A DNA stretch of 64,000 bases from Rapana venosa (taxonomy: Eukaryota > Mollusca > Gastropoda > Neogastropoda > Muricidae). The notes beneath the pieces are model-generated. The model was not told the origin of the DNA. It saw nothing but the letters and a program-made list of their open reading frames with translations, and searched no databases. The stretch is taken from positions 72,071,959 through 72,135,958 of the forward strand of contig CM054141.1 in NCBI GenBank assembly GCA_028751875.1, written 5' to 3'. The position numbers and the translations under genes were made by a program. Shown here in pieces: positions 1 to 10,600 of the stretch; position 1 is the first letter of the stretch, and every line of letters starts with the position of its first letter.

Positions 1-310
1 AGGCAGACTGAAACTCTGGAAGAAGATTGTTGGAGAGAAGGTGGTTGTTGAGCTGTTTGAGAACTACTTTTTCAAGGACTTTAGAAATAAAAGGTAGATT
101 GGAAACAGGTCTATAATTCTTCAGAATGTTAGGGTCAATGTCATGCTTTTTGAGTAGAGGTGTGACTATAGCAGTTTTGAGAGCTGGTGGAACATTTCCT
201 GAAACAAGAGATGAGTTCACTATTTTCGTGATAGTGGGTATAAGTTGTGGTAGGCACTGTGTGAAAAGAGAAGCAGGTATGGGATCAAGATCACATGATT
301 TTATAGTGAA
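1..310 (-). mobile_element. LINE reverse transcriptase fragment (CR1/Jockey-like)
   Basis: Minus-strand translation from about 305 down to the window edge is open and reads like the N-terminal part of a non-LTR reverse transcriptase. It has a KSCDLDPIPASLF block, GNVPPALKTAIVTPLLKK, then NYRPVSNLPFISKVLEKVV, the classic RT motif 1-2 region of CR1/Jockey-type LINEs. The element continues off the left edge, and upstream homology stops near 310, so the copy is 5'-truncated. It lacks an initiator methionine and is a fragment. Confidence 0.85.
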
Positions 311-1390
311 TCTTCATCAATGACTAACTATAGGAATTCACTGACTAAGCTGCAAAACCTGAATATGTATTATACAAACACTCCCCCACCCCTTCATGCA
401 AAAAGGAAAAGAGGATAATGGATAATCCCATGTGTGCTCTTTGTCTTACACTCAGTCCCCACCCTTATCAGCCTAACATCATCATTTAAAGAAAGAAAGA
501 AAGAAAGAAAAGTCAAAAAGGGAAAACTATGGAAAAAAAGACAAAGACAAAGAAAACTAATGGAAAAACAAACAGAAACCAAACACATCACACAAAATCA
601 TACACATTTTGACAAAATGGGGGAATAGGGAGGCGAACTTAGCAAAAATATGCAAGAAGCAAAGTGAACATTTGAAACAAACTACTGACTGTCGATTGCT
701 GGCGAGAAAGGTGTTGTCTGCCACGATTAAGGGGCAATAACTCTAAAACTTGTTAAGGCTTACAGCATTTACGTCCCGTGTGTGTCAAGTCGAGTCAAGT
801 TGAGTGAAATGATGATCTTCATTCAGGGTAAAATATTAAATTTACACAACTTTTTTTCAACCTGCCCTCACAACAACAAATAAAATTCAACAAAACTGAC
901 TTATTAAAGCATTCAGAGACAATATTGATCTATGTTGAAAAGAACAAAAACATATGAGGAATTTTTTTTTAATCCAGACTCACAACCACCATAAAACAAA
1001 ACCAATACAGCACAGCATAAGCTCAAGTCATACTGACAAATGATGAAAGTACAAATTAACAAGGGTAGGAATAACAACACATATAAGCAGCCAGATATAA
1101 GGTTATCTTGAGTATAAAAGTGGACATACATTTTGTCCATCAGATGTTTCTTCAAGAGTTTCTTAAACGCTTGTTTGGAAAGAGCCGGTTTTTAAAAAGA
1201 CAGGTAGATTATTCCACAATGTTCTTCCTGAATAAGCAAGGTTTGACTTTTATGAGATTATTATGGGGCCTGGACAAAAAAAAGTTTATGAGTACGCCTG
1301 TTTTTATTGACAGCAATTTTTTTTCTCAAATTTTCGTTGTGGCTATTCCGTTTATTATATCGTACATGCATGGACACTTGTTGAAATGTA
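311..1390. other. No gene seen; AT-rich spacer with short repeats
   Basis: No coding exon can be supported. A GAAA-rich tract lies at 484-512. A degenerate CAAGTCGAGTCAAGTTGAG string at 786-804 resembles the tail repeats of LINE 3' ends elsewhere in the window, so this may hold an old minus-oriented LINE end. Confidence 0.5.
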
Positions 1391-1394
1391 GACT

Positions 1395-1480
1395 CTGTGT
1401 GTGTGTGTGTGTGTGTGTGTAATCATAGATTTGTGTGCCTGTTGGTGTTGCACTCTGTAATTGTCCTTCATGGGATGATA
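1395..1480 (+). mobile_element. Old LINE 3'-UTR fragment
   Basis: A (GT)n run is followed by GTAATTGTCCTTCATGGGATGAT. This matches the 3' ends of the better preserved copies at 10835-11322 and 27546-28045, which read TTGTAATTGCCCTTCATGGGATGATTAAAG. It is short and diverged. Confidence 0.5.
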
Positions 1481-1704
1481 AGGCCTACAGTATTTTCTAC
1501 TTTTTTAGTTCAATTTATATCAACACAAAGATCGTTAACACCGGACTAGGTATTTTTTTCTTTATTTATTTAACCGTTTATTTTCCATTATGTCTAATAC
1601 GTAACACATACACACATATGCGCATGCGCCGAGTGCACAAGCACGTGCTAATGTATCTACGTACGCGCGCGCGTGTGTGTATGTGAATTTATTTATTTAC
1701 TTAG

Positions 1705-2070
1705 CTGTATTTTTTTTTTTCGAGGATAATGGAATAAGCGCCTGTGTGCTTTTTTTATATCCAGTCCCTGTGTGTACGCAGTTTTGTCAATTTTGTCATT
1801 CGTTCCCACCAGCATACAATGGCCTTCTCTTTCGAAAAGCGGAACAGATTTTAGCGTGTGTGCAAGATGCTCTGCGTGCGCTCGCACACGGTACTTCGGT
1901 TTATAGTCTCATCGAAGGACTTTTAGGGGGAGTGGAGTTGACACTGATGTTAACTCCAGGAGGGGGGAGGGGGGGGGGGGGGGATATCCCCTTAAACAGG
2001 AATCGATCCCGGGTCAGCAGATCACGAGCGCAATGCGCAACGCTTTAACTACCCAGGTACCTACCCCGCG
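1705..2070 (-). mobile_element. SINE-B copy, reverse orientation
   Basis: Read on the minus strand, it starts with a diverged tRNA-like head (GGTAGGTACCTGGGTAGTTAA, then a GGATCGATTCC box B) and passes through the conserved body (TTAACATCAGTG, GAGACTATAAACCGA, CATTGTATGCTGG). It ends in the hallmark tail AGCACACAGGCGCTTATTCC / CATTATCCTCG. A G-rich homopolymer (about 1962-1982) lies inside. Confidence 0.8.
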
Positions 2071-2164
2071 ACCATATGCCGCGGCCATACTCGGTCATCA
2101 AATGGGACTGCAGGTGTAGATGCACGTGCAGAATACGACAGACTGAAGGTTTGATTGATGACTA

Positions 2165-2420
2165 AAGCTATTTTCCCCATACACTAGACCGTGAATGGTG
2201 ATCTGGGTGCTAGTCTTTTGCGTGCGACCACATATCTCGTGCGACATCATAGCCTATAGTGCACGTAAAAAAAAGTCCATGGCAAGAATGCAGTTAGCCC
2301 TGGCAAAACAATGCAGGTAAAAAACAACAACCCAACTTACTCTTTTAGGGGAAAAAATAACGGTGAAGATGTGCTCTCTTTGGGGAAAGCATCACGTAGT
2401 GAAATCTGTAGAGACTAAAA
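2165..2420 (+). mobile_element. Diverged SINE-A body
   Basis: The head is missing. The body matches the SINE-A copy at 2978-3402: CCATACACTAGACCGTGAATGG, GGGTGCTAGTCTTT, GTGCACGTAAAA, CATGGCAAGAATGCAGTTAGCCC, GATGTGCTCTCTTTGGGGAAAGC and AGTGAAATC. It is an older, degraded copy. Confidence 0.6.
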
Positions 2421-2520
2421 GTACCCTACCCTACCCTACCCTACCATACCCTACCCTACCCTACCCTACCACAACCTACCATATCATAATGGCATACCAT
2501 ACCATATAATACCATGTCAT
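2418..2520 (+). repeat. (CCTAC)n / (CCATA)n pentanucleotide array
   Basis: Consecutive TACCC and TACCA pentamers, with imperfect units towards the right end. The array directly abuts the SINE-B copy at 2522. The 5-bp unit differs from the TTAGGG telomere repeat. Confidence 0.9.
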
Positions 2521-2521
2521 A

Positions 2522-2865
2522 TGGGGACGGGATAGCCTGGTGGCTAGAGTGATGTATTCTTGATCTGCTGACCCAGGTTCGACTCTCGTTCAAGAAGATT
2601 TTTCCTCTGGAGTTAACATCAGTGCCGACTCCACTCTCCCCCAAAAGTCCTTCGGATGAGACTATAAACTTAGGCCCCGAGTGCAAACACACGCACATCT
2701 TACGCACACGTTGAAACCTTACCGCTTTTCTGAAGAGTAGGCCATTGTGTGCCAGTGGGAACGGATGACAAAATGTACAAAACTGCATACACATGGAGAC
2801 TGGATGAAAAAAGCGCATGAGTGCTTATTCCATTATCCTCCAAATACAAGTATAAGAATAAAGAA
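2522..2865 (+). mobile_element. SINE-B, near full length
   Basis: Begins GGGGACGGGATAGCCTGGTGG (tRNA-like box A), with box B CAGGTTCGACTC near 2574. The conserved body follows (GGAGTTAACATCAGTG, CAAAAGTCCTTCGGATGAGAC, GCCATTGTGTGCCAGTGGGAAC). It ends GCACATGAGTGCTTATTCCATTATCC..AATAAAG. Confidence 0.9.
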
Positions 2866-2975
2866 TAACAATACCGTACAATACAATACAAAACCATACA
2901 ATACCATAACAACACAATGCAATACAATACAATACAATACTACAATACCATACTACAATACCATACTATACAGTA
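2866..2975 (+). repeat. (AATAC)n pentanucleotide array
   Basis: ACAATACAATAC- and CCATAC-type pentamers directly follow the A-rich tail of the preceding SINE. They probably grew out of that tail. Confidence 0.85.
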
Positions 2976-2977
2976 TA

Positions 2978-3116
2978 TAGTGGATCGGTGGTCTAGAGGT
3001 AACGCGCCTGTCTAGAAAGCGAAAAGTCCGGGTCGGAAGTGTGCGTGGTTCGTATCCCGTCTGGGCCCGAAACTTTTCCCCCATCCATTAGACCATGAGT
3101 GGTGGTCTGGGCGCTA

Positions 3117-3147
<31 letters not shown>

Positions 3148-3402
3148 CGTGTGTTACAGAAAATTATGCAGCGCACGAAAAAGAACCCACGGCAACAAGA
3201 GAGTTGTCCCTGGCAAAATTCTTAGAAAAAAGCCACTCTGATAGGGAAAGAAATACAGTTGCAGACCCAAAAAAAAAAAAAAAAAAAAAAAAAAGGGTGG
3301 CGCTGCTCTTGTGGCGACGTGCTCTCCCCGGGGAGAGCAGCCCAAATTTCACGCAGAGAAATCTCGTGACTTAAAGTGGTATAAATAAATAAATAAATAT
3401 AC
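2978..3402 (+). mobile_element. SINE-A, full length
   Basis: tRNA-like head GGATCGGTGGTCTAGAGG (box A) with box B GTGGTTCGTATCCC near 3048. The long conserved body follows (CATCCATTAGACCATGAGTGG, GATGAGACGATAAACCGAGG, AAGAGAGTTGTCCCTGGC). An A-rich run sits at 3270-3293, then GGGTGGCGCTGCTCTTGTGG and CACGCAGAGAAATCTCGTGAC. It ends AAAGTGGTATAAATAAATAAAT. Other copies lie at 16905-17385 (minus) and 45568-45980. Confidence 0.9.
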
Positions 3403-3690
3403 TATACAATACCATGCCATATAATACGATACCATACCATACCTTACCATACTACAATACAATACCATACCATACGACCATACCATACCATACCATACCA
3501 TACCATACCATACCATACTCTACCCTACCCTACCTTACCCTACCCTACTATACTACCATACCATACCATACCATACCATACCATACCATACCATACCATA
3601 CTCTACCCTACCCTACCCTACCTTACCCTACCCTACTATACTACAATGCCATACCATACAATACCATACAAGACAATAATTATCCTCCTC
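3398..3690 (+). repeat. (CCATA)n / (CCCTA)n pentanucleotide array
   Basis: About 290 bp of TACCA and TACCC pentamers in blocks, including an internal higher-order repetition in which CCATACTCTACCCTACCCTACC recurs near 3510 and 3596. The open frames across it are artefacts of the 5-bp period. Confidence 0.95.
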
Positions 3691-4180
3691 ATCATGATGA
3701 TGCCACACTCCTCTAGGCACCAGACCTCCTTCTCACAACCCCCAACAACAACAACGATGACGACAACAACAACAACAACAACAAGGTCGTCAGGTCATGG
3801 CACACCTGTGTCCTTCAGGCCAGGCAGGGCAGTCAGCACCAGAGGTCAATCCAGGTCAGCTGGACATTGCCGAAAGGTGCTGACCTGCTGGACGGTCAGG
3901 GGCAAGGTGGGGTTGGTGGTCAGGACACCATCCACGTACACCTGCCATCGGCAAAAGGCCATCTGTGGATGTTGATGGTCCAGGAGAATAAGGATGATGT
4001 GCTGGTGCTGCTATGAAAGTGCATGTACTTTGAGACTAGTTAACAAGGCTGTACTCTACGCTTCCTATCATAATACATCTTTGGCGTCAATGGGGCCTGA
4101 GAGATACAGACACCTGCAGTGTTGGTCAAGTAATTAAAAACATTCTCAAAATCACATTCTTAGAGTGGATGAAGCTCGAC
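3691..4180. other. No gene seen; short AAC-type simple repeat
   Basis: Contains (CAA)n at about 3745-3784 and non-repetitive sequence. I see no supportable exon and no recognised repeat body. Confidence 0.5.
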
Positions 4181-4184
4181 TGTG

Positions 4185-4340
4185 TGGTCCCAGTCTTGCC
4201 AATGAGCCCACAGCACACTCACTCTGGGCAGGAGCCGGCCAGGGTAAGAAAAATCCCTAGGACTACGGAACTCGAACCTGCGACCTTCCGGTCCGTGACG
4301 CACGGGCTAACCACTGCACCATGGTGGCTGGTTAAGCGAG
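4185..4340 (-). mobile_element. SINE-C head, reverse orientation
   Basis: The minus strand reads CACCATGGTGCAGTGGTTAG (box A), then GGTCGCAGGTTCGAGTTCC (box B), then a short body. This is a tRNA-like layout with both internal promoter boxes. The folded part carries insertions unlike a functional tRNA, so it is a SINE head. Confidence 0.7.
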
Positions 4341-4464
4341 TTATATTCGCGCGCGCGCACGCGCGTTTGTTTGTATTTGTTTACATTTCTTTTATCATTG
4401 GCTCATAACTGTTTCCATTTGGTGATGCAGTCTAAATACTATGGTCAGCCACTGTGTGCTTTGC

Positions 4465-4800
4465 TTAGGGTTTTTATTTCAAACCTAAGATTTCCCCCTC
4501 CTGTTTCATATCAGAACTATCCCACCCTTCACTAACCCATGTCCTATCACCCTGCTAAAGTATATGACTTGTGTGAGTGTGTGTGTGTGTGCTTTTTTTT
4601 TTGCTTTTTTTTTTGGGGGGGGGGACATTTGACTATTGCAATTTTATTTTATAGATTTGGTCTCCAGCGTACCATGTTTGTAATATCTGTTTGAACTATT
4701 GATTATTTGTCATTGGTTGTATGACTGTGTAAGATTAGGTTGAATACATGCCCTTTGATTTGTCTTTGCAAAAAATAGCGCTATATAAGTTCCATTTCGG
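4465..4800 (+). mobile_element. CR1-like LINE 3' end
   Basis: TTTCAAACCTAAGATTTCC and CTCCTGTTTCAT match the sequence just after the CR1-like ORF at 31590-31620. The end (GACTGTGTAAGATTAGG .. GCCCTTTGATTTGTC .. AGCGCTATATAAGTTCCAT) matches 32570-32645. It is thus a heavily 5'-truncated copy. A T/G-rich run lies at 4596-4624. Confidence 0.75.
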
Positions 4801-4885
4801 CATGGATGAAGTGTGAAAAAAGCACATGAGTGCTTATTCCATTATCCTTGAAATAAAAGAATAAATAAATAAATAAAATAAAATA
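4799..4885 (+). mobile_element. SINE-B 3' tail fragment
   Basis: AAAAAAGCACATGAGTGCTTATTCCATTATCC followed by AATAAAAGAATAAATAAATAAAT, which is the 3' end of SINE-B without its head. Confidence 0.7.
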
Positions 4886-4907
4886 AATAAATAAACACAC
4901 CCGCGCG

Positions 4908-5165
4908 CGCGCGATTCCACTCCCCCAAAAGTCCTTCGGATGAGGCTTTAAACCGAGGTCCCGTGTGCGAACATACGCAGAATATCTTGCGCACACGTTA
5001 ACACGCGTTCCGCTTTTCGGAAGAGTTGACCATTGTGTGCTGGTGAGAACGCATGACAACATTTACAAAACTGCATACACATGGGGACTGAATGTAAAAA
5101 AGCACATGAGTGCTTATTCCATTATCCTCGAAGTAAAGAAATAAAATAAATAAATTAAATAAACA
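4908..5165 (+). mobile_element. SINE-B, 5'-truncated
   Basis: Starts inside the body (CCACTCCCCCAAAAGTCCTTCGG) and runs through GTGTGCTGGTGAGAACGCATGAC to GCACATGAGTGCTTATTCCATTATCCTCG and an AAATAA tail. It directly follows another SINE-B tail fragment and a CG-alternating stretch. Confidence 0.85.
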
Positions 5166-5990
5166 CACTCACACATAGGCGCGAGCGCGCTGGCGCGCAT
5201 GCATGCTTAGGATTTTTCTCAATAGAATTGCTTTTCCTTTGTGCATTTGTGTAACCTTGAATTAATTACTGAACTCTGTGTTTTTTGTTCAGTGATAATT
5301 CGGCCTGGTCATGTATATCACTCGGCTATTCATAAATTGCACAAGCCATATGCATTGTGGGATGTTCCGCTGACTTGCCATGATTAACGAAAAAGTAATG
5401 AGTAATAGTATAATCAGAAAGAAAAAAAGGTCAGAACTGAAGACAATCACAAATTATAAAAGCCGTCTGCAGCTGGACTTTGATTATACATTTTATCAAC
5501 ACACGTACAAATAACTTTACCCTTTGTCATTAGTATTTACAAACTAAATATTGTGACCAATGCCATGCTGTGTATACTTTGTGTTGTACAAAGCCTTCAT
5601 GAGGGCTGTGTCAGGGAACCAACCAGTTACACATAAATGGGAGGGTTCTGCCGTTTCCTAACTTTATATTAACTACCCAGGAAACATAGCAACCGAGTAA
5701 CAAGATCAGTATTTTTTTCTATTTTTTTCTGCTGCTTTTTTAGTATTATCTTGTATTCTCATTTTGCTTTAGAAAAGGGTTCTATTCTATTGTGTGTGTT
5801 TCATGGCTCTCACCCACTTCAATCAGTTTTTTCTCGTATATTTACACTAATCATCAAACCATTCTCTTTTTTTATAAATCAAATTATACCATTTAATACA
5901 GTAGAGGTGAAATATATATAATTTATTCGTTGAAATAATCACATATAATTTATTATTGTTTACTTTTGTTTAACAATCACCATCCCCAGA
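5166..5990. other. Upstream flank of MRPL28
   Basis: AT-rich, low-copy-looking sequence between the last SINE and the MRPL28 promoter. No exon, RNA gene or repeat family was recognised here. Confidence 0.5.
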
Positions 5991-5993
5991 TGA

Positions 5994-6032
5994 ACCGGAA
6001 GTCTCCCGACAAGTGCTAAATTAAATGGCGGC
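5994..6032 (+). promoter_or_regulatory. MRPL28 core promoter: ETS and YY1-type elements
   Basis: ACCGGAAGT at 5994-6002 fits the ETS/GABP consensus. AAATGGCGGC at 6023-6032 fits the YY1 element commonly found around the start site of TATA-less genes for mitochondrial and ribosomal proteins. Both lie 66-105 bp before the start codon. No TATA box was seen. Function is inferred from motif and position only. Confidence 0.6.
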
Positions 6033-6060
6033 CTCCTCTCTAGCAGTAGTGTCTGACTGA
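6025..6060 (+). CDS. Possible 11-codon uORF of MRPL28
   Basis: The ATG inside the YY1-like element opens a frame of 11 codons (MAASSLAVVSD) ending TGA at 6058-6060, 37 nt before the main ATG. It is translated only if transcription starts upstream of 6025. If the YY1 element is just downstream of the start site, as is usual, the mRNA would include it. Its length and position would permit reinitiation. Confidence 0.25.
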   Translation: MAASSLAVVSD

Positions 6061-6097
6061 CCTTCTGTACAGTTTTTTCATTTGGAAGACTATCACC

Positions 6098-6122
6098 ATG
6101 TCTGTTGTGCGACATTCACGTC
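6098..6122 (+). CDS. MRPL28: MRPL28 coding exon 1
   Basis: Encodes MSVVRHSR plus one base. The donor GTAAGT at 6123 follows. The next exon supplies GT to complete an Arg codon. The 5'UTR probably begins near the YY1-type element at 6023-6032. Confidence 0.85.
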
Positions 6123-6406
6123 GTAAGTATTTAAGAATGTTGAGCATGTTTGTTGTATGCTCGTAATATTGCAATATTACTGGCCCTGCACCTTCTTACA
6201 AGTGCAACGCCGCCAGTCAATGGCAATAGCAGTATAGCCCATGGAAAGTACAAGTTTACAATGCCAGACTAGAAAGTTGATGTAGGTGATAGAACTATAG
6301 ATACTTTTGATGATGTACAAAGTAGTGCTCAGATGAGAGAGAGAAGAGAACAAGGGGTGCACTTTTCTAAATTTGATGACCTTGCACACATAAGCACGCG
6401 CTCGCA

Positions 6407-6471
<65 letters not shown>

Positions 6472-6526
6472 ATACACACCCATGCACCACCACACGTAGT
6501 AGATCTATCTATTTATATATATATAT

Positions 6527-6590
<64 letters not shown>

Positions 6591-7216
6591 TTCATTCAGT
6601 CTCTCCTATTTTAGGGCCGTCTGGTATCACTTAAAGTGGAAAGACGTTAAAATTGAAGACTTACAGGCACACACACACTCACACACGCATGTACGGGCAC
6701 ACAAACAGTATACACATGCATATATATATACATGCATGAGCGTGCACACACACACAGTCACACACATGCGCATGCACACACACATACACACAGTCACACA
6801 CACACACACTCACACACACACACACACACACACACGTGCGTGCGCGGGGACGGGATAGCCTAGTGGTTAGAACATTGCGCTCGCAATCTGACGACCCGGT
6901 TCGATTCTTGTTCAAGGGGATATTTTCCCCTGGAGTTAACATCAGTGCAGAGACTCCACTCTACCCAAAAGTCCTTTGGATGAGACTATAAACCGAGTCC
7001 CATGTGTGAACACACACAGAACATCTTGTGCACAGGTTAAATCCTGTTCCGCTTTTCGTAAGAGTAGGCCATTGTGTGCCAGTGGGAACAGATGACAGAA
7101 TTTACAAAACAGCATACACATGGGGACTGGAGTAGGCAGTCTGACATGTAGGTATGGTATGTGGTTTTGTGACACACTAGATTGTGCCTGCTCTCTCTCT
7201 CTCCCTCTTGTGCCTG

Positions 7217-7277
<61 letters not shown>

Positions 7278-7555
7278 CATCTCTCTCTCTCTCTCTCTCT
7301 CTCTCTAATGTAGTATCTTAGTATAATCATTAAGAAATTTGTTCTTAGATAGATGGCTTGATGAAAAAAAGCAAATGCATTGCTTATTCAATGTACCATC
7401 TGGAAATAAAATTTTGACTTGACTTGACTTGATGTAAAAAAGCACATAAGTGCTTATTCCATTATCCTCAGTATAAAAGAATAAAATAAATAAAAATAAA
7501 TTTAAAAAAACACACACAGTCGCACGCACATACACACACAACACACACACACAAC

Positions 7556-7612
<57 letters not shown>

Positions 7613-10600
7613 ACACACACTGACAGTGGCACAGATTATTTTAATTCTTGATTTATTTTTGCTTTTGTGTAGCCTAAGCCTATAAATATATAATCAGCTA
7701 AAGAAGTGTTCAACACTGACATTTTATTCTTATGTAAAATATTTATCATGTTAAGTTACTCCTTGTCATACACTGTATACATCATACATGATCCCCCATT
7801 CCAGTTCACAAACACTCAGAAATTTACTTTTTACTATCAGTTATCCCCCCCCCCCCCCCCCCCCCCCCCCCCACTCCTTTTGTCATGTAAAATAAAACAT
7901 TTCATTGAAAAGATGTGAGGTGAAGACAACTAAAACAGGACTAGCTAGTGGTTAGATCTGTCTGGGCTGACCTTCAGTGCTTCCATGCTCTTTCTTCTGG
8001 AAAGTTCTGTTAGTGTTATGCCTTAGACTGGGAAATGACAGGGTGTGGACTTTCAAAAAGAGGTTTTGAGTTTTTAAAGTCTGCACAATACTCTCCAACA
8101 ACTGTGACAGAAGTGGTTTTTAAACTTGATCTCTTTCTAGTTTTACTACACTTAGTCTGATGGCAGTGGCACATGCTACAAATGTGCAGTTAAATATCAG
8201 TTTAATTTTTGTGACACTGATCACAAAAGTATGCTAATGTGTACTATATGACACCTCTCTTTTGTGTTTGTTTGAATTCATCATTCATGGTAATTTTGCT
8301 TTATTTTCTTGTCTCTGATTGAAGGGATCAATCAGATTTGAATTGTCTGCACTTTTAAAAGTTCTCACTCAAACAACTTGATGTACGCTTGCAGGTTTCT
8401 ACCCCTATGTGTACAAGTGGACACGTGATGTAGATGCTTTATTGCCTGAGCACTATAAGAAGAGATGCCATGAATTCATGGAAAAAGACCCAGAACCAGT
8501 GCATTACCGCCCCAACCCAAACATGTACAGCATCAGGGCGTCGACAGGGGAGAGGTAAGTTTAAAGATTAAAGGCCTTGGCAGGAAAATAAAAACCTATC
8601 TAATACTGCTTTTACTTAGTTTGTAGATCTGTAGTATCTTACTTTCTAAGTATGGTTGTTAAAACTAATGAAAAATAGATCTCTTAAATTATCCTGTTGT
8701 GAAAAGGATTCATGTTGTCTGTTAAGACTTAAGAAGTGTGGTGTTCACGACCAGCACTGTGGGGCAGTGGTGAGTGTGTTCACTGTTGGGTTTCTTCTCA
8801 CTTCCTGCATGGAAGGTTGCAGGTGTGAATTTCATAACTAAAAAAGTCATAAGTCATAGAGGTTTTTTGTGGGGGTTTTTCAGAATTTACATAGAAAGGG
8901 TTTCGTTTCCTATGGGCTCAATGGGAAGACTTAGATCACATAGTTGAACTTAAACTTTGTAATCAATTAAATATGTGTGGTTTAATAATTCTATGTAGAT
9001 ATAGATGTGAGTTTTTAAAATATATATGGCCCAAAGTGGCGCATTTTTATAAATGGAAGAGAAGACCAGTGATAGCAGACACGCCAGGAGGTGGATGACT
9101 CAGACATACCCAGCATGCAAACAACAGAGTGGAGGATGGTCTCAGCTAGGTCTGACTTGCCCAAGACATTGTGTTGATGAGAGTTTGAATGTGGAGTGCT
9201 CCAGGGACTCCTCAGGGAGTTCAGGGAAGATAAGAGAATAAGCGAAGAGTTCTGCCAGATATGTCTCACATGTATCAATATTTATATCAATATATGATAG
9301 ATAGTATGATACATAAAGATTGTGTATTCCATAATGATGGCTGAAGCTAAAGGACAAGACATGATAAGGTATATTGTGTGGAATGGCCAGAAGATTACAT
9401 GCTTTTGACTGTGTGTGTGTGTGTGTGTTACAGACTACGTGTTCAGAATGTTCCAGTCGATGTGAAGTTTCCACGACAGTGCAACCAGGGATTGTGGGGA
9501 GGAGAAGGGTTTGTTATCGGCTACATCAAGAAAAAGCAGCGTTCTCAAAGGTAAGCTTTCTTATTTTGTAACCTGGATTTTTCTAATTATATACCCAAAT
9601 GTCAGTCTGGAGTATTTTTTTATTATTTTTTGTTGTTCCTCGGCTAAAGCTCCAAGGTTTACAAACAGTGAGATGTTGTATATGCAGTAATTTTTCCCCC
9701 ACCATTTAGGTAGTTGCGTTCAGATTTCAGGGATAGTCTGAAAATAATTTCCTTTTGTTTGTACTCCAATTTAACCTCTTTTCATCAGTTTTTCTTTAAA
9801 CACTTCTCATTTGAAGAGAAAACAGAGTTCATAAACTGCCTGTATGGTGTGTCCTGTATTTGACATGTCACCTTGAAATTTGAAAAAACCAAACCCAACC
9901 AGCAGCAAATCTAGATTAATTTATTCTGTGCATTTTCTTACTTAGAAAGACTTGAATCTGAGCTGCAGCATTACTGAATTTATAATGTCTGCAAATTTTA
10001 TTATTTGACCATATCACATTTTGAGCAATGCACCAGTGGCCAGAAAACAGTAAGACAAGTGGCATTGTGTGGACAGTGGGGGAACATTTCAACTGCCAGT
10101 CCCTGCACAGCCAGCAGAGAGGCAAGTGCTGCCCTGCTGATGTTTCAGATTGGCGGAGTGCCTCAGCTTTGGCCAGTCAGCATCACCCGTTTCTTGTTAC
10201 TGTGTACAGCATAGCAAAGTGTTTCTTGTTACTGTGTACAGAATAGCAAAGTGTTTGTTACTGTGTACAGAATAGCAAAGTGTTTCTTGTTACTGTGTAC
10301 TGAATAGCAAAGTGTTTCTTGTTACTGTGTACTGAATAGCAAAGTGTTTCTTGTTACTGTGTACAGAATAGCAAAGTGTTTCTTGTTACTGTGTACAGAA
10401 TAGCAAAGTGTTTCTTGTTACTGTGTACAGAATAGCAAAGTGTTTCTTGTTACTGTGTACAGAATAGCAAAGTGTTTCTTGTTACTGTGTACAGAGTAGC
10501 AAAGTGTTTCTTGTTACTGTGTACAAAATAGCAAACTGCACAAGTGGGCATGTTTGGAAAGAGAGGATTTGAAAAATGATAACAGAATAAACTCGGGGAA

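Noticed and set aside
2418..3690. Telomere-like repeat
   Set aside because: The unit is CCATA/CCTAC (5 bp), not the TTAGGG expected for molluscs, and the arrays are short and internal.
3414..3716. 100-codon frame rich in PYHTI-type repeats
   Set aside because: Pure translation of the pentanucleotide array.
10195..10540. CRISPR-like array
   Set aside because: Units are directly contiguous with no unique spacers, in a eukaryotic intron: an ordinary minisatellite.
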